64,000 nucleotides of DNA from NCBI RefSeq assembly GCF_008329965.1, contig NZ_CP036150.1:1612001-1676000 (forward strand). The letters run 5' to 3'. The notes below the pieces were generated by a model that saw nothing but the letters and a program-made list of their open reading frames with translations, searched no databases and was not told the origin of the DNA. This DNA comes from Oceanispirochaeta crateris. Its GTDB lineage: Bacteria; Spirochaetota; Spirochaetia; DSM-2461. This document shows positions 27,910 through 36,733 of this stretch, piece by piece (position 1 is the first letter of the stretch; each line of letters begins with the position of its first letter). The position numbers and the translations under genes were made by a program.

Positions 27910-28285
27910 CCGAAGCCTCCTCGATAATGACCTGTGCTATGGAAAGTGATGAGTCGTGACTGAGGGACAGGAATACAGCCCCAGCGCCATTTTGTTTCAG
28001 AGCCTCTAAGGCAGAACCCTTCAAATGGAGTTCCGGTTTCCCATTGGGGTCTAAAACAACTTCTATATCCTTCAGCCTGATTCCTCTCAGCCCTGTACCC
28101 AAGGCCTTCCCAAAGGCTTCCTTGGCAGCAAAACGAGCGGCCAAAGATGCCGAAGCGTGATGTCCTTTTGATTGAACATAGCTTATTTCATCATCACTGA
28201 AATACCTTTTCAACAGATCTGTATTATTTAACCATTCTCGGATCCTCTGAATATCCACAATATCAATGCCGGTTCCCCTGATCAT
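27902..28285 (-). CDS. acpS: Holo-[acyl-carrier-protein] synthase
   Basis: A 127-residue enzyme that transfers 4'-phosphopantetheine from CoA to acyl carrier protein. The metal- and CoA-binding motifs GTGIDIVDIQRI and RFAAKEAFGKALG are both intact. The start overlaps the end of the cdaR-like gene by four bases and its stop overlaps the DUF2225 gene by eight bases. Confidence 0.95.
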   Translation of the reverse strand: MIRGTGIDIVDIQRIREWLNNTDLLKRYFSDDEISYVQSKGHHASASLAARFAAKEAFGKALGTGLRGIRLKDIEVVLDPNGKPELHLKGSALEALKQNGAGAVFLSLSHDSSLSIAQVIIEEASGG

Positions 28286-29235
28286 GGTTCCTCACTTCGA
28301 TAGGAAAAGGAAACAGGGATCTCTCTGGGGCTATATTTAAGGACTGCAACGCCCTCAGGGATGTCTACCTGAACAGGGAGAGTATAGGTTCCTGGAACAA
28401 TGATCCTGGAACAGTCAATATAAAAATGAAGATCCCTTGCTCTCAACTGCTCCAACAGAAGCTGGCTGCCTTGAAGGGTTATGGCAATCTCAGGGAGATT
28501 TTCTGTGATGATAAACCGGGGATCTAAATCGACTGAAACAATTTCAAGATTTGTAAGATTTTGAATGATCACAGCTTCATCGACCACACCTCTGAACTCG
28601 ACCGTATTGCCACCAGGAAATGTGATGTTATCTCCGGGAGGAATCAGCCTTGAACTGACTGTAAAATCATCGTACCGTCCGGAAAGATCAATTTCCTCTG
28701 TCTTGATCCCTGTCACCGATTCTAATTGAGACCGAGGTCCCTGTACTGTCACATAGGTGGGAGATACAAAATACTGAACCAGTTCGTATCCGTTTGGAAC
28801 AAAAGCAATAAGAGCCGGTTGGATTTCAAGGCTGCGAATGACCTGTTCTTCCTGAGTAATGGTAACCTCCCGGGGTTCAACCAGAACTTCCATAGTATCT
28901 TCATAGTTTCCCGAAGATGACTGGAGGTTGATTTGGACGGGAACCTTGAAGGTGCCTTCATTTTGAAATCCCCTGAAGTCGGCTACGGCGCTGATTTCAT
29001 TTTCAAGAATGGAATAAATCGTCTCTTCTGTCCCCCTCAAATTCACTCTAACACTGACTGGATAACTTCCAATCACCGAAAGTCCCTCTGTTGTGAGGAT
29101 ATCTAAAGGGATGCTGAAGTACCGTTCTTCCAGATTGTTTATCTGATAAAAAAGAGATAACAGAATGGCTGCCAGCAGGGAGAGGATTTTGGCCATCCAA
29201 TGATCAAACAGAATCTGAGTCAATCCTTTCTTCAT
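28282..29235 (-). CDS. cdaR: YbbR-domain protein (CdaR-like regulator)
   Basis: A 317-residue protein with one N-terminal membrane helix (about residues 17-33) and an extracytoplasmic region of repeated YbbR beta domains. The pattern VxVRGP or VTVQGP recurs, as in PTYVTVQGPRSQLESV. CdaR controls the diadenylate cyclase CdaA in Firmicutes, and here too it directly follows cdaA with a four-base overlap, so the same relationship is likely. Three to four YbbR repeats can be seen. Confidence 0.88.
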   Translation of the reverse strand: MKKGLTQILFDHWMAKILSLLAAILLSLFYQINNLEERYFSIPLDILTTEGLSVIGSYPVSVRVNLRGTEETIYSILENEISAVADFRGFQNEGTFKVPVQINLQSSSGNYEDTMEVLVEPREVTITQEEQVIRSLEIQPALIAFVPNGYELVQYFVSPTYVTVQGPRSQLESVTGIKTEEIDLSGRYDDFTVSSRLIPPGDNITFPGGNTVEFRGVVDEAVIIQNLTNLEIVSVDLDPRFIITENLPEIAITLQGSQLLLEQLRARDLHFYIDCSRIIVPGTYTLPVQVDIPEGVAVLKYSPREIPVSFSYRSEEP

Positions 29236-30032
29236 GCTCCAGACCCTCCTGTATCATCTCCTGGCTCATCCCTCAGATTCAACAGCTGTCTGAGACGGAA
29301 TCGTACCTCATCCAGAGTGAGGGCATAGAAGATATGAGAGTCATAGGCCAGTGAAATAGCTCCTGTTTCTTCGGACACAACCAGAACCACAGAATCGGTC
29401 TCTTCGGCCAATCCCAAGGCAGCACGGTGCCGTGTTCCGAAGCTTCTGCGAATATCTGCCTGCCTAGAAAGAGGCAAGAAACATCCCGCGGCGACGATTT
29501 CACCGTTTTGAATCACAAGAGCACCGTCGTGAAGGGGCGTATCGTGTCCAAAAATCGTAATGATCAGAGAAGAGGATAAATTGGCATTGAGCTTAGTGCC
29601 TGTATCGATGATATTTTTTAGCCCCACATTCCGCGCAAATACGATAAGAGCCCCTCTTTTTTGCCCAGAAAGGACTTCCGCGGCTCCTAAAATGGAGTCC
29701 ATTTGAAGAGAACGCGTTCTTGTTTGGAGTCTAAAAAAGTCCCGTTGACCGATTCTGGTGAATATGCTTCTCAGCTCGGGCTGAAATACGATGGCAATAC
29801 CGATGAAAATTCCAGGGGCCAGCAAATTCAGTATCCATAAAAGAGTGCTGAGTTTCAAAAACCAGGCGGCTACATAGACAAGAGCCAGAAGGGAAGCCCC
29901 TTTGAGGAGCTGAATAGCCTGGGTTTCCTCCATGATGTTATAGGCTTTATAAATCAAAAATGAAAGAAGAGCTATGTCGATAAAGGGCCTGATGATCTCT
30001 CGAAGAGCCCAGCTATCCATCAATCCTTCCAT
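29232..30032 (-). CDS. cdaA: Diadenylate cyclase
   Basis: A 266-residue membrane enzyme that makes cyclic di-AMP from two ATP. About three N-terminal membrane helices (residues 15-90) precede the DAC domain, with its metal-binding DGA motif in HDGALVI and the ATP-binding RHR motif in FGTRHRAALG. c-di-AMP controls potassium and osmotic balance and the cell envelope. It lies between folP and cdaR; the link to folate and fatty-acid genes is positional. The PASTA protein downstream in this block fits an envelope theme. Confidence 0.95.
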   Translation of the reverse strand: MEGLMDSWALREIIRPFIDIALLSFLIYKAYNIMEETQAIQLLKGASLLALVYVAAWFLKLSTLLWILNLLAPGIFIGIAIVFQPELRSIFTRIGQRDFFRLQTRTRSLQMDSILGAAEVLSGQKRGALIVFARNVGLKNIIDTGTKLNANLSSSLIITIFGHDTPLHDGALVIQNGEIVAAGCFLPLSRQADIRRSFGTRHRAALGLAEETDSVVLVVSEETGAISLAYDSHIFYALTLDEVRFRLRQLLNLRDEPGDDTGGSGA

Positions 30033-30832
30033 GAAATCTCCTGCAACATCCGAACCATCTGACTGGTTTCAAGCACATCATGAACTCTTAATATATCAAC
30101 ACCCTCCGCAGCGCACCATCCGTTGGCTGTGAGAGATCCAATGAGTCTGTTTTCAGGATCAGTGTCTAAAATCTGGCCGATAAAAGACTTGCGGGAGAGC
30201 CCCATCAATACAGAATAACCCTCTTTGCTAAAGCGGCGTATATGACGAATAAGATCGAGGTTATCCTTTAGGGTCTTTCCAAACCCGATCCCCGGATCCA
30301 GCACTATATTCTCTTTGAGAACACCCGCTTTTTCGGCTTTCTGAGCTGCTTGGATAAGAAAATGGAGGACTTCATCCACGACAGATTCATATTGTGGCTT
30401 GTTCTGCATATTTTCAGGTGTCCCCTGCATATGCATGAGAATAACAGGGCAGTTTTTCTCCACCGCCAGGGGAGTCATTTGAGGATCATCCCTGAGGGCC
30501 GATATGTCGTTTATGATATTGGCTCCTGCATTCAGAGCCGCACGGGCAACGCCACTTTTTCGAGTATCGATAGACAGGGGAATATCCGTTTCTCTGCGAA
30601 TGGCTTCTACCACGGGAATAATCCTCTCCAGCTCTTCATCCTGGGACACATAGGAGGCCCCGGGCCTGGTAGACTCACCGCCTAGATCTAGAATATCGGC
30701 ACCTTCCTTAACCATGGACAAAGCCTGGCCAAGTGCTTCCCCTGGGCCTTGTTTACGGCTTTGGGAATAGAATGAGTCGGGGGTGCAGTTGATTATTCCC
30801 ATGATCAGGGTCTTTTTATTCTTATGTATCAT
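30020..30832 (-). CDS. folP: Dihydropteroate synthase
   Basis: A 270-residue TIM-barrel enzyme of folate synthesis, the target of sulfonamides. It joins p-aminobenzoate to dihydropterin pyrophosphate. Motifs seen are MGIINCTPDSF at the N-terminus, DLGGESTRPGA and DPGIGFGKTLKDN. The length is standard. The stop overlaps the cdaA start by 13 bases. The 90 bases upstream hold no clear promoter, so it may be read with the preceding OmpA/parC genes. Confidence 0.95.
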   Translation of the reverse strand: MIHKNKKTLIMGIINCTPDSFYSQSRKQGPGEALGQALSMVKEGADILDLGGESTRPGASYVSQDEELERIIPVVEAIRRETDIPLSIDTRKSGVARAALNAGANIINDISALRDDPQMTPLAVEKNCPVILMHMQGTPENMQNKPQYESVVDEVLHFLIQAAQKAEKAGVLKENIVLDPGIGFGKTLKDNLDLIRHIRRFSKEGYSVLMGLSRKSFIGQILDTDPENRLIGSLTANGWCAAEGVDILRVHDVLETSQMVRMLQEISWKD

Positions 30833-30922
30833 CTTACCTTCACAGAATACACTATTGTTCTTTTTATTTAAAGCAATTTTGAAAGTCCTCGGAGAATCCC
30901 CCCTAAGGGCAGACTCCCAAGA

Positions 30923-32185
30923 TCAATCCTCCAGGATCAGAATTTCTACCCTTCTGTTCAGTTTTCTCCCCTCATCACTGTTGTTATCACCCAGGGGTTC
31001 CAGCCCTCCCATTCCCGAATACAAGAAGCGCTCAGCGTCAATTCCCCTGCTGGTTAATTCTTGAACGATCAGCTTGGCACGGTCTTGAGACAGTAGGATC
31101 TGAGACTCCATAGTACCAATGTCTGCGGTGTGCCCTTTGACATAAAAAGTCCTTTCTGGAACAGTTCTCAAGATTTCTGCCAATGAATCAAGAAGAGGTC
31201 GATCTTCCGGAAGCAGCACGGCCTTATCGGGTTCAAAATGGAGATTCTTCAGATTTAGAGCCAATCCTTCTTTTCGTGTTTCTACAGAGATCTGATCCTC
31301 CAGGGCATCACCATTCTCGTTGAGAGTATCATTGAGTTTTTCCGACAAGGATATCTCCACTTGAGCGGCCAAACCGGGTCTGTCCAGAAGTTCAATCCCC
31401 TTGTAAAAGGTGAGGAGAAACCCCTTCTCTCTCAGGCTGCTTCCATCCTGGTACAGATATTCTTCTTCCATGAGATCCTTCATAAGAAGAAACTCCCGGG
31501 TTTCTTTGTCAATGAGGAGGGAAACCACATGTTTCCCGCTGAGAGACTTCAAAAAGGTGTCGGCGTCTCTGGATTGCCCCAGGCGGTACCGCACGGCATA
31601 CTGTGCCTTGATCACATAGACCGTCCGCCCTTCCCAGACATCCTCCCCTAAAAAGGTATACTCACAGTATTGAGGCAGTACGGCCCGGTTCTTCAAATCC
31701 GGAGAACTGATTACGACTTCAATACCCCCTTCCCATTTATCACCGGGGCTGAGGGCCTTGTCGGGAAATGTGGGGAAGCTTCTCAGACGGGGATAGGCAA
31801 TACCGGAAACCAGCATAGTCCCTTGGCTGTTGAGGCTATATGTGACGTCTTCATTTCCTATCACAGCAGAGGCTGTTTTAAATCCATCTTTGGCTGTTTC
31901 TTCCAGGTGGTAAACCTGTCCTGAAATACGAAAAAGATCCGGACCAATTTGGACAGTATCATATATACCGCGGTTCTCACGGTAAACATGTCCCTGGTAC
32001 CGGCCATTTCGGTACTGACTGAGGTTGAATTTCTCAATGACCCTGTATTTTTCCCCAGGTTCAACTGAGAATATAACAGCATCATCCTGTGCCATGAGGC
32101 CCTGTAGGGAAAAGATCATCAGAAAAAAGAATATGAAATCAATTTTCCTTTTTTTCCAGGGTACTGGTTTTAATAAACCGGGCAC
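30923..32185 (-). CDS. Secreted OmpA-domain protein
   Basis: The N-terminus is a signal peptide (basic WKKRK, hydrophobic stretch, cleavage probably after LMAQ, about residue 33). The middle 250 residues form a beta-rich domain I did not recognise. The C-terminal 110 residues are an OmpA-like peptidoglycan-binding domain (LHFEPDKAVLLPED, FYVKGHTADIG, LSQDRAKLIVQELTSRGI, NRRVEI). The start is GTG, with AAGGAG seven bases upstream. It overlaps parC by 47 bases. Confidence 0.85.
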   Translation of the reverse strand: MPGLLKPVPWKKRKIDFIFFFLMIFSLQGLMAQDDAVIFSVEPGEKYRVIEKFNLSQYRNGRYQGHVYRENRGIYDTVQIGPDLFRISGQVYHLEETAKDGFKTASAVIGNEDVTYSLNSQGTMLVSGIAYPRLRSFPTFPDKALSPGDKWEGGIEVVISSPDLKNRAVLPQYCEYTFLGEDVWEGRTVYVIKAQYAVRYRLGQSRDADTFLKSLSGKHVVSLLIDKETREFLLMKDLMEEEYLYQDGSSLREKGFLLTFYKGIELLDRPGLAAQVEISLSEKLNDTLNENGDALEDQISVETRKEGLALNLKNLHFEPDKAVLLPEDRPLLDSLAEILRTVPERTFYVKGHTADIGTMESQILLSQDRAKLIVQELTSRGIDAERFLYSGMGGLEPLGDNNSDEGRKLNRRVEILILED

Positions 32186-34076
32186 TGCTAAACTCCTTGG
32201 GTTTGATTCTAACCCCCTGGGCTTTCACACCTTTCACCAGATAATTTTCCAGAGGGAAGGTGTCTAATCCCGTTCGAATCAACGATTTCTGTATAAAATC
32301 CACCACAATGGAGACATCCGTTTTCGTTGTAAAGCGCACAAACTGTGAATTTTCAGGCAAGAGATCATAGACCTTATTTAGAATAAACTGGGTCACCTTA
32401 CAGCGTTTTACATAGGGATATCCATTTTCTGTATTCCGATAAACAATTGAAAAAACAGTGTTTTCCAATGTTTCCTTATCAGTTAATCCACAGTAAAGCA
32501 TGCCCTTTCCAATAAAAAATTTATCGGGGACGTCCATAACCTGATAGCTGCAGTCTTTTCTTACAATAAGGATTCTGTCATAGACGGAAGCCTCACAATG
32601 AATAACCCCGGAAGAGACATCCGAACCGATGTATCCCGTTTCCTTGTTGTACCGGATTTTGAGATTTTTCTGGGCAGCATCGCGGATATCCACCTTCTGT
32701 ATATCCATAATTTCTGTTTTACGCGGCATGAGTGGAGCCTGTTTTTTGATAAGCTCATCCAGAGTGGCAATAGCGTACTCCTTGAGATGTTTCAAATGAT
32801 GCTTGATCTCCTTGAGTCTAGCTAGGATTTCGTCCACTTCCTTCTTCATCTTATTGATGTCGTATAAAGAAATTCTTCTGATAGGAATCTTCAAAAGACG
32901 CTCAATATCTTCCTCTGTTATATCTCTTGTGATTTCCTTCATATAGGGAAGGAATCCGTCTCTTATGGCCAATGAGATGGTCTCGGGACTCTTCATCTGT
33001 TCAATGGCCTTATATATACGCTCTTCAATGAAGATCCTCTCCAATGTACGGGCATGAAGACGATCCAGGAGCTGTCCCTGTTCCAGAATCAGCTCTTTTT
33101 TGAGGATCTTAATGAGCTGTCCAGCATGGTATTCTATCACCTCTGGAATGGTCATGACCTTTGGTTTAGAATCCGGTCCAATGACCAGGAGATTCAGAGA
33201 GAGAGACACTTCACAATCGGTGAAGGCGTATAGACCGTCCAGAACATCCTTTGTATGGACTCCCCTTGGCAGAGTAATTTCTATTTCAACCGTGTCTGTT
33301 GTGAAATCGTTAATCCTGCCAATCTTGATCTTGTTTTTACGGGCAGCAGCCTCAATTGAAGTGATGAGGGTCTCGGTTGTAGTCCCGTAGGGAAGTTCTG
33401 TGACAGTTATTTTTTTGGGATCTTTAGTATCTAATTTAGCCCGGGACAGGATTTTTCCATTCCCTTCTCTGTAATCGGTAACGTCTACGAGTCCACCTGT
33501 GGGAAAATCCGGATACAGTTCATAACCCTCACCCATCAAAAAGGAACGTTCTGCCTTTAGAACCTCCACCAGGTTATGGGGAAGAATCTTTGTAGACATT
33601 CCTACGGCGATTCCCTCGGCTCCTAACACTAGTATCAATGGTATTTTGCTGGGGAATACTATGGGTTCCTTACGTCTGCCGTCATAGGTTTCTTCAAAAT
33701 CTGTAATTTCTGGATTATAAAGGATTGTTTTTGCCAGAGGCAGGAGACGGCACTCGATATACCGTGCAGCCGAGGCGGGATCTCCGGTAAAGATATTACC
33801 AAAGTTTCCCTGTTTGTCGATGAACAGGTCCTTGTTTGCCAGATTGACCAGAGCTCCATATATCGATGCATCTCCATGAGGATGATACTGCATACAGTGG
33901 CCCACCACGTTGGCTACTTTATTAAACTTTCCGTCATCCACATCAAAAAGAGATTGGAGGATTCGCCTCTGAACAGGTTTGAGCCCATCATCCAGATGAG
34001 GAATGGCTCGATCCTTGATAACATAAGAGGCGTATTCTATAAAGTTGGTGTTAAAAATTGAATTTACATATGCCAT
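32139..34076 (-). CDS. parC: DNA topoisomerase IV subunit A
   Basis: A 645-residue type IIA topoisomerase A subunit. The catalytic tyrosine is in AARYIECRL. The C-terminal region is short compared with GyrA, so a full six-bladed wrapping domain is doubtful, which favours ParC (decatenation). In the quinolone-binding helix the usual Ser and acidic residue are replaced: HPHGD is followed by ASIYG. The start codon overlaps the parE stop by four bases. Confidence 0.9.
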   Translation of the reverse strand: MAYVNSIFNTNFIEYASYVIKDRAIPHLDDGLKPVQRRILQSLFDVDDGKFNKVANVVGHCMQYHPHGDASIYGALVNLANKDLFIDKQGNFGNIFTGDPASAARYIECRLLPLAKTILYNPEITDFEETYDGRRKEPIVFPSKIPLILVLGAEGIAVGMSTKILPHNLVEVLKAERSFLMGEGYELYPDFPTGGLVDVTDYREGNGKILSRAKLDTKDPKKITVTELPYGTTTETLITSIEAAARKNKIKIGRINDFTTDTVEIEITLPRGVHTKDVLDGLYAFTDCEVSLSLNLLVIGPDSKPKVMTIPEVIEYHAGQLIKILKKELILEQGQLLDRLHARTLERIFIEERIYKAIEQMKSPETISLAIRDGFLPYMKEITRDITEEDIERLLKIPIRRISLYDINKMKKEVDEILARLKEIKHHLKHLKEYAIATLDELIKKQAPLMPRKTEIMDIQKVDIRDAAQKNLKIRYNKETGYIGSDVSSGVIHCEASVYDRILIVRKDCSYQVMDVPDKFFIGKGMLYCGLTDKETLENTVFSIVYRNTENGYPYVKRCKVTQFILNKVYDLLPENSQFVRFTTKTDVSIVVDFIQKSLIRTGLDTFPLENYLVKGVKAQGVRIKPKEFSSARFIKTSTLEKKEN

Positions 34077-35872
34077 CAGACGAGGTTCTCCATTATGTAT
34101 TTGCGTCTATCCGGCGTATTTTTGCCCATATAGAACTCGAGGATTCCGCTGGTTTCCTTCATGGATTTGATATTGACCGGAACAATTCTCATATCCTCAC
34201 CGATAAACTGACCGAATTCATTGGGAGAAATCTCCCCTAGACCCTTAAAACGGGTGACTTCATTCCCACGAAGAGATTCCATTGCCTTATCCCTTTCGGC
34301 CTCATTATAACAATAGATGGTTTGCTTCTTGTTCCGAACCCGGAACAGAGGCGTTTCAAGAATATACATATGCCCGGCCTGCACCAGCTCTTCAAAGTAG
34401 TTGAGAAAAAATGTAAGCAACAGGTTTCTGATATGAAAACCATCATTATCCGCATCGGTTGCCACAACAATTTTATCGTATCGCAAATCATCAATAGAAT
34501 TTTCGATTCCAAGGGCCATCATCAGGTTGTATAGCTCTTCGTTTCTGTAGATATCCGCTTGTTTCTTTCCGTAGGTATTCCACGGTTTTCCCCGCAGAGA
34601 ATAAATGGCTTGAAGGTAAACATCACGGCAGGAAACCATGGACCCTGTTGCCGACTGACCTTCTGTAATAAAGATAGTGGAATCCCGTCCTTTATCACCA
34701 TCTGGTCTATGATACTTGCAGTCTTTCAATTTAGGGATATTTAGGGATATTTTTTTGGCCGCAGCCTTAGCTTCCTTCTTGACGGCATTCAACTCTTTGC
34801 GGAATTTCTCATTGTTGATGATTTTATTTTCCATGGCTGATGCCGCATCACTATTCTTATGCAGAAAATCGACAATTCCCGCCTTTGTTTCATTGACAAT
34901 CCAACTCCGGATGTCTGAGTTTCCAAGCTTGTTCTTTGTCTGACTCTCAAAAACCGGGTCTTTGATTTTGACAGCTATGGCTCCTGCCATCCCTTCTCTG
35001 ACATCCTGACCGGAATAATTCTTCTTGAAAAAATCATTGACTCCCTTGAGCAAACCTTCCCGGAACGCACTGAGGTGAGTACCTCCATCGGAAGTATACT
35101 GTCCATTCACAAACGAAAAATAGCTTTCACCATAAACATGATTATGAGTAAAGGCGAACTCAATTTTTTCGGACTGGTGATACCCGATATCATAGATAAT
35201 ATCATCTCCCACTTCTGAATGGAGCAGGTCCCAAAGACCACGTTTGGATTCAAACTTCTGTTTGTTAAAATAAATGCGCAGCCCTTTGTTCAGGCAGGCA
35301 TAGTTCCAGCACCTCTGTTCCAAAAATTCTTCGGTGAAGTTATATTCTCCAAAAATCTCCGTATCAGGAATAAACTCAACAAAGGTTCCATCGGCTACTT
35401 CCGGAGCATTTCCTTTCTTTTGGGAAACGAGATTTCCCCTTTCAAATATAGCCTCTGCAAATTTACCATCTCTGTAAGCCCGAACAAGAAAATAGGAAGA
35501 CAGAGCATTCACTGCCTTTGTACCCACTCCGTTAAGACCTACCGAAAACTGGAAAACATCATCGTTATACTTTGCTCCCGTGTTGATGATTGAAACACAT
35601 TCGACAATTTTACCCAGAGGGATTCCACGACCGTGATCCCTGACCTGAACCTTATGATCCTGAAGAGAAATATCAATTCTATTGCCGTAGCCCATGATGA
35701 ATTCATCAATAGCATTATCTACGACTTCCTTGATCAATATATATATTCCGTCATCCGGATTATTCCCGTTGCCCAGTCTTCCGATGTACATTCCAGATCG
35801 GAGACGGATGTGTTCCAGAGAACTAAGGGTTTTTATTTTGCTTTCATCATAACTAGTCTTTTTGGCACTCAT
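34076..35872 (-). CDS. parE: DNA topoisomerase IV subunit B
   Basis: A 598-residue ATPase subunit. The GHKL ATP-binding residues are seen in VVDNAIDEF, DHGRGIP and GLNGVGTKAVNAL. The TOPRIM motif keeps the acidic metal ligands (TEGQSATGS, DADNDG), but the Asp normally in EGDSA is Gln. The ending FYMGKNTPDRRKYIMENLV is typical of this subgroup. The ATG lies at the 5' end of the long minus-strand block. Confidence 0.92.
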   Translation of the reverse strand: MSAKKTSYDESKIKTLSSLEHIRLRSGMYIGRLGNGNNPDDGIYILIKEVVDNAIDEFIMGYGNRIDISLQDHKVQVRDHGRGIPLGKIVECVSIINTGAKYNDDVFQFSVGLNGVGTKAVNALSSYFLVRAYRDGKFAEAIFERGNLVSQKKGNAPEVADGTFVEFIPDTEIFGEYNFTEEFLEQRCWNYACLNKGLRIYFNKQKFESKRGLWDLLHSEVGDDIIYDIGYHQSEKIEFAFTHNHVYGESYFSFVNGQYTSDGGTHLSAFREGLLKGVNDFFKKNYSGQDVREGMAGAIAVKIKDPVFESQTKNKLGNSDIRSWIVNETKAGIVDFLHKNSDAASAMENKIINNEKFRKELNAVKKEAKAAAKKISLNIPKLKDCKYHRPDGDKGRDSTIFITEGQSATGSMVSCRDVYLQAIYSLRGKPWNTYGKKQADIYRNEELYNLMMALGIENSIDDLRYDKIVVATDADNDGFHIRNLLLTFFLNYFEELVQAGHMYILETPLFRVRNKKQTIYCYNEAERDKAMESLRGNEVTRFKGLGEISPNEFGQFIGEDMRIVPVNIKSMKETSGILEFYMGKNTPDRRKYIMENLV

Positions 35873-35952
35873 AGAGGGAAATGATATGCTCAGACATGAT
35901 TTTTGTAAAGATGGTAGATAAATTGAGCTTCAGGGATGACACACTCATCTGG

Positions 35953-36621
35953 CTAAGTCGCCGTAATGCCCTCCAGCTGTTCAACAATTGGTTTCATCAG
36001 CTTCTCTACCCACTCATTCTTATCAGGAAAAACAGCGGCTTTGCCGTTTTTTACATATTCATCACAAAATTCAGAAAGTTGAGACTGACAAGATATAAGC
36101 ATCTGATGAATGATGAATTTGAGAACCTTTTCCATGGGACTGTTATTGTCAACAATATCCTCAATACGAGCCTGGTTTAGTAGCATCCATTGAGCCTTTT
36201 GAAACAGATCCTCCATGGCCTCTTTGATCTTTATGGATTCTTCCTTTTCATCGGAACTTTCAAGGCTATGAAACAGAATCACCAGCTCTGGATATTTGAA
36301 ATTGATTCTGTAGATTAGAAGTAGCAGATGGTAAAGCTTATCCAGGAAATTTCGTTCCTCCTGGTCCAGCGTCTCAAGTTCGTCTATGGCATCCAGCACC
36401 ATGGGGGTATATATATCATTTAAAAAGCAACGTCTTTGAGAGTAGGTCTTCACCCAAAGATCTTCAGAAACTCCCGTAATATTTGCCAGTATAGCCGGGG
36501 GCAGGTCTGTTTTATTCTCCCTTAGAAGTTTCCTTGCCAGCGAACGCACCAATACGTCCACCTCTCTATCATCATGAAAAAAAGAATCCATCCTAAATTG
36601 TCGATTCGTTGAAAAAGACAT
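35953..36621 (-). CDS. Possible TetR-like regulator
   Basis: A 222-residue all-helical protein. Residues 20-70 resemble a divergent TetR/AcrR N-terminal helix-turn-helix: LARKLLREN, then ILANITGVSEDLWVKTYSQRRCFLNDI, in the place of the usual gxSxxxlYxyFxxKexLl. The rest is helical and would form a ligand or dimer domain. The resemblance is weak and the DNA role is only an inference. It lies 80 bases upstream of parE on the same strand and 112 bases beyond the fprA 3' end. Confidence 0.5.
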   Translation of the reverse strand: MSFSTNRQFRMDSFFHDDREVDVLVRSLARKLLRENKTDLPPAILANITGVSEDLWVKTYSQRRCFLNDIYTPMVLDAIDELETLDQEERNFLDKLYHLLLLIYRINFKYPELVILFHSLESSDEKEESIKIKEAMEDLFQKAQWMLLNQARIEDIVDNNSPMEKVLKFIIHQMLISCQSQLSEFCDEYVKNGKAAVFPDKNEWVEKLMKPIVEQLEGITAT

Positions 36622-36683
36622 ACAAATATTTTATTCCAGTTCTTTAGAAAAGGAAACAAAACCTTTCTTTTTTATTAATGAAT

Positions 36684-36712
36684 ATAAAAAAACGCTCCTT
36701 ACGGAGCGTTTT
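36684..36712 (-). terminator. Terminator of the flavodiiron gene
   Basis: On the minus strand, AACGCTCC-GTAA-GGAGCGTT is followed by a T-tract, 20 bases past the stop. Confidence 0.85.
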
Positions 36713-36733
36713 CCAATTCAATTCAAAATAGGT

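Noticed and set aside
34076-35872. GyrB instead of ParE
   Set aside because: The TOPRIM and C-terminal patterns and the pairing with a short-tailed A subunit favour topoisomerase IV, although gyrase genes were not available for comparison.
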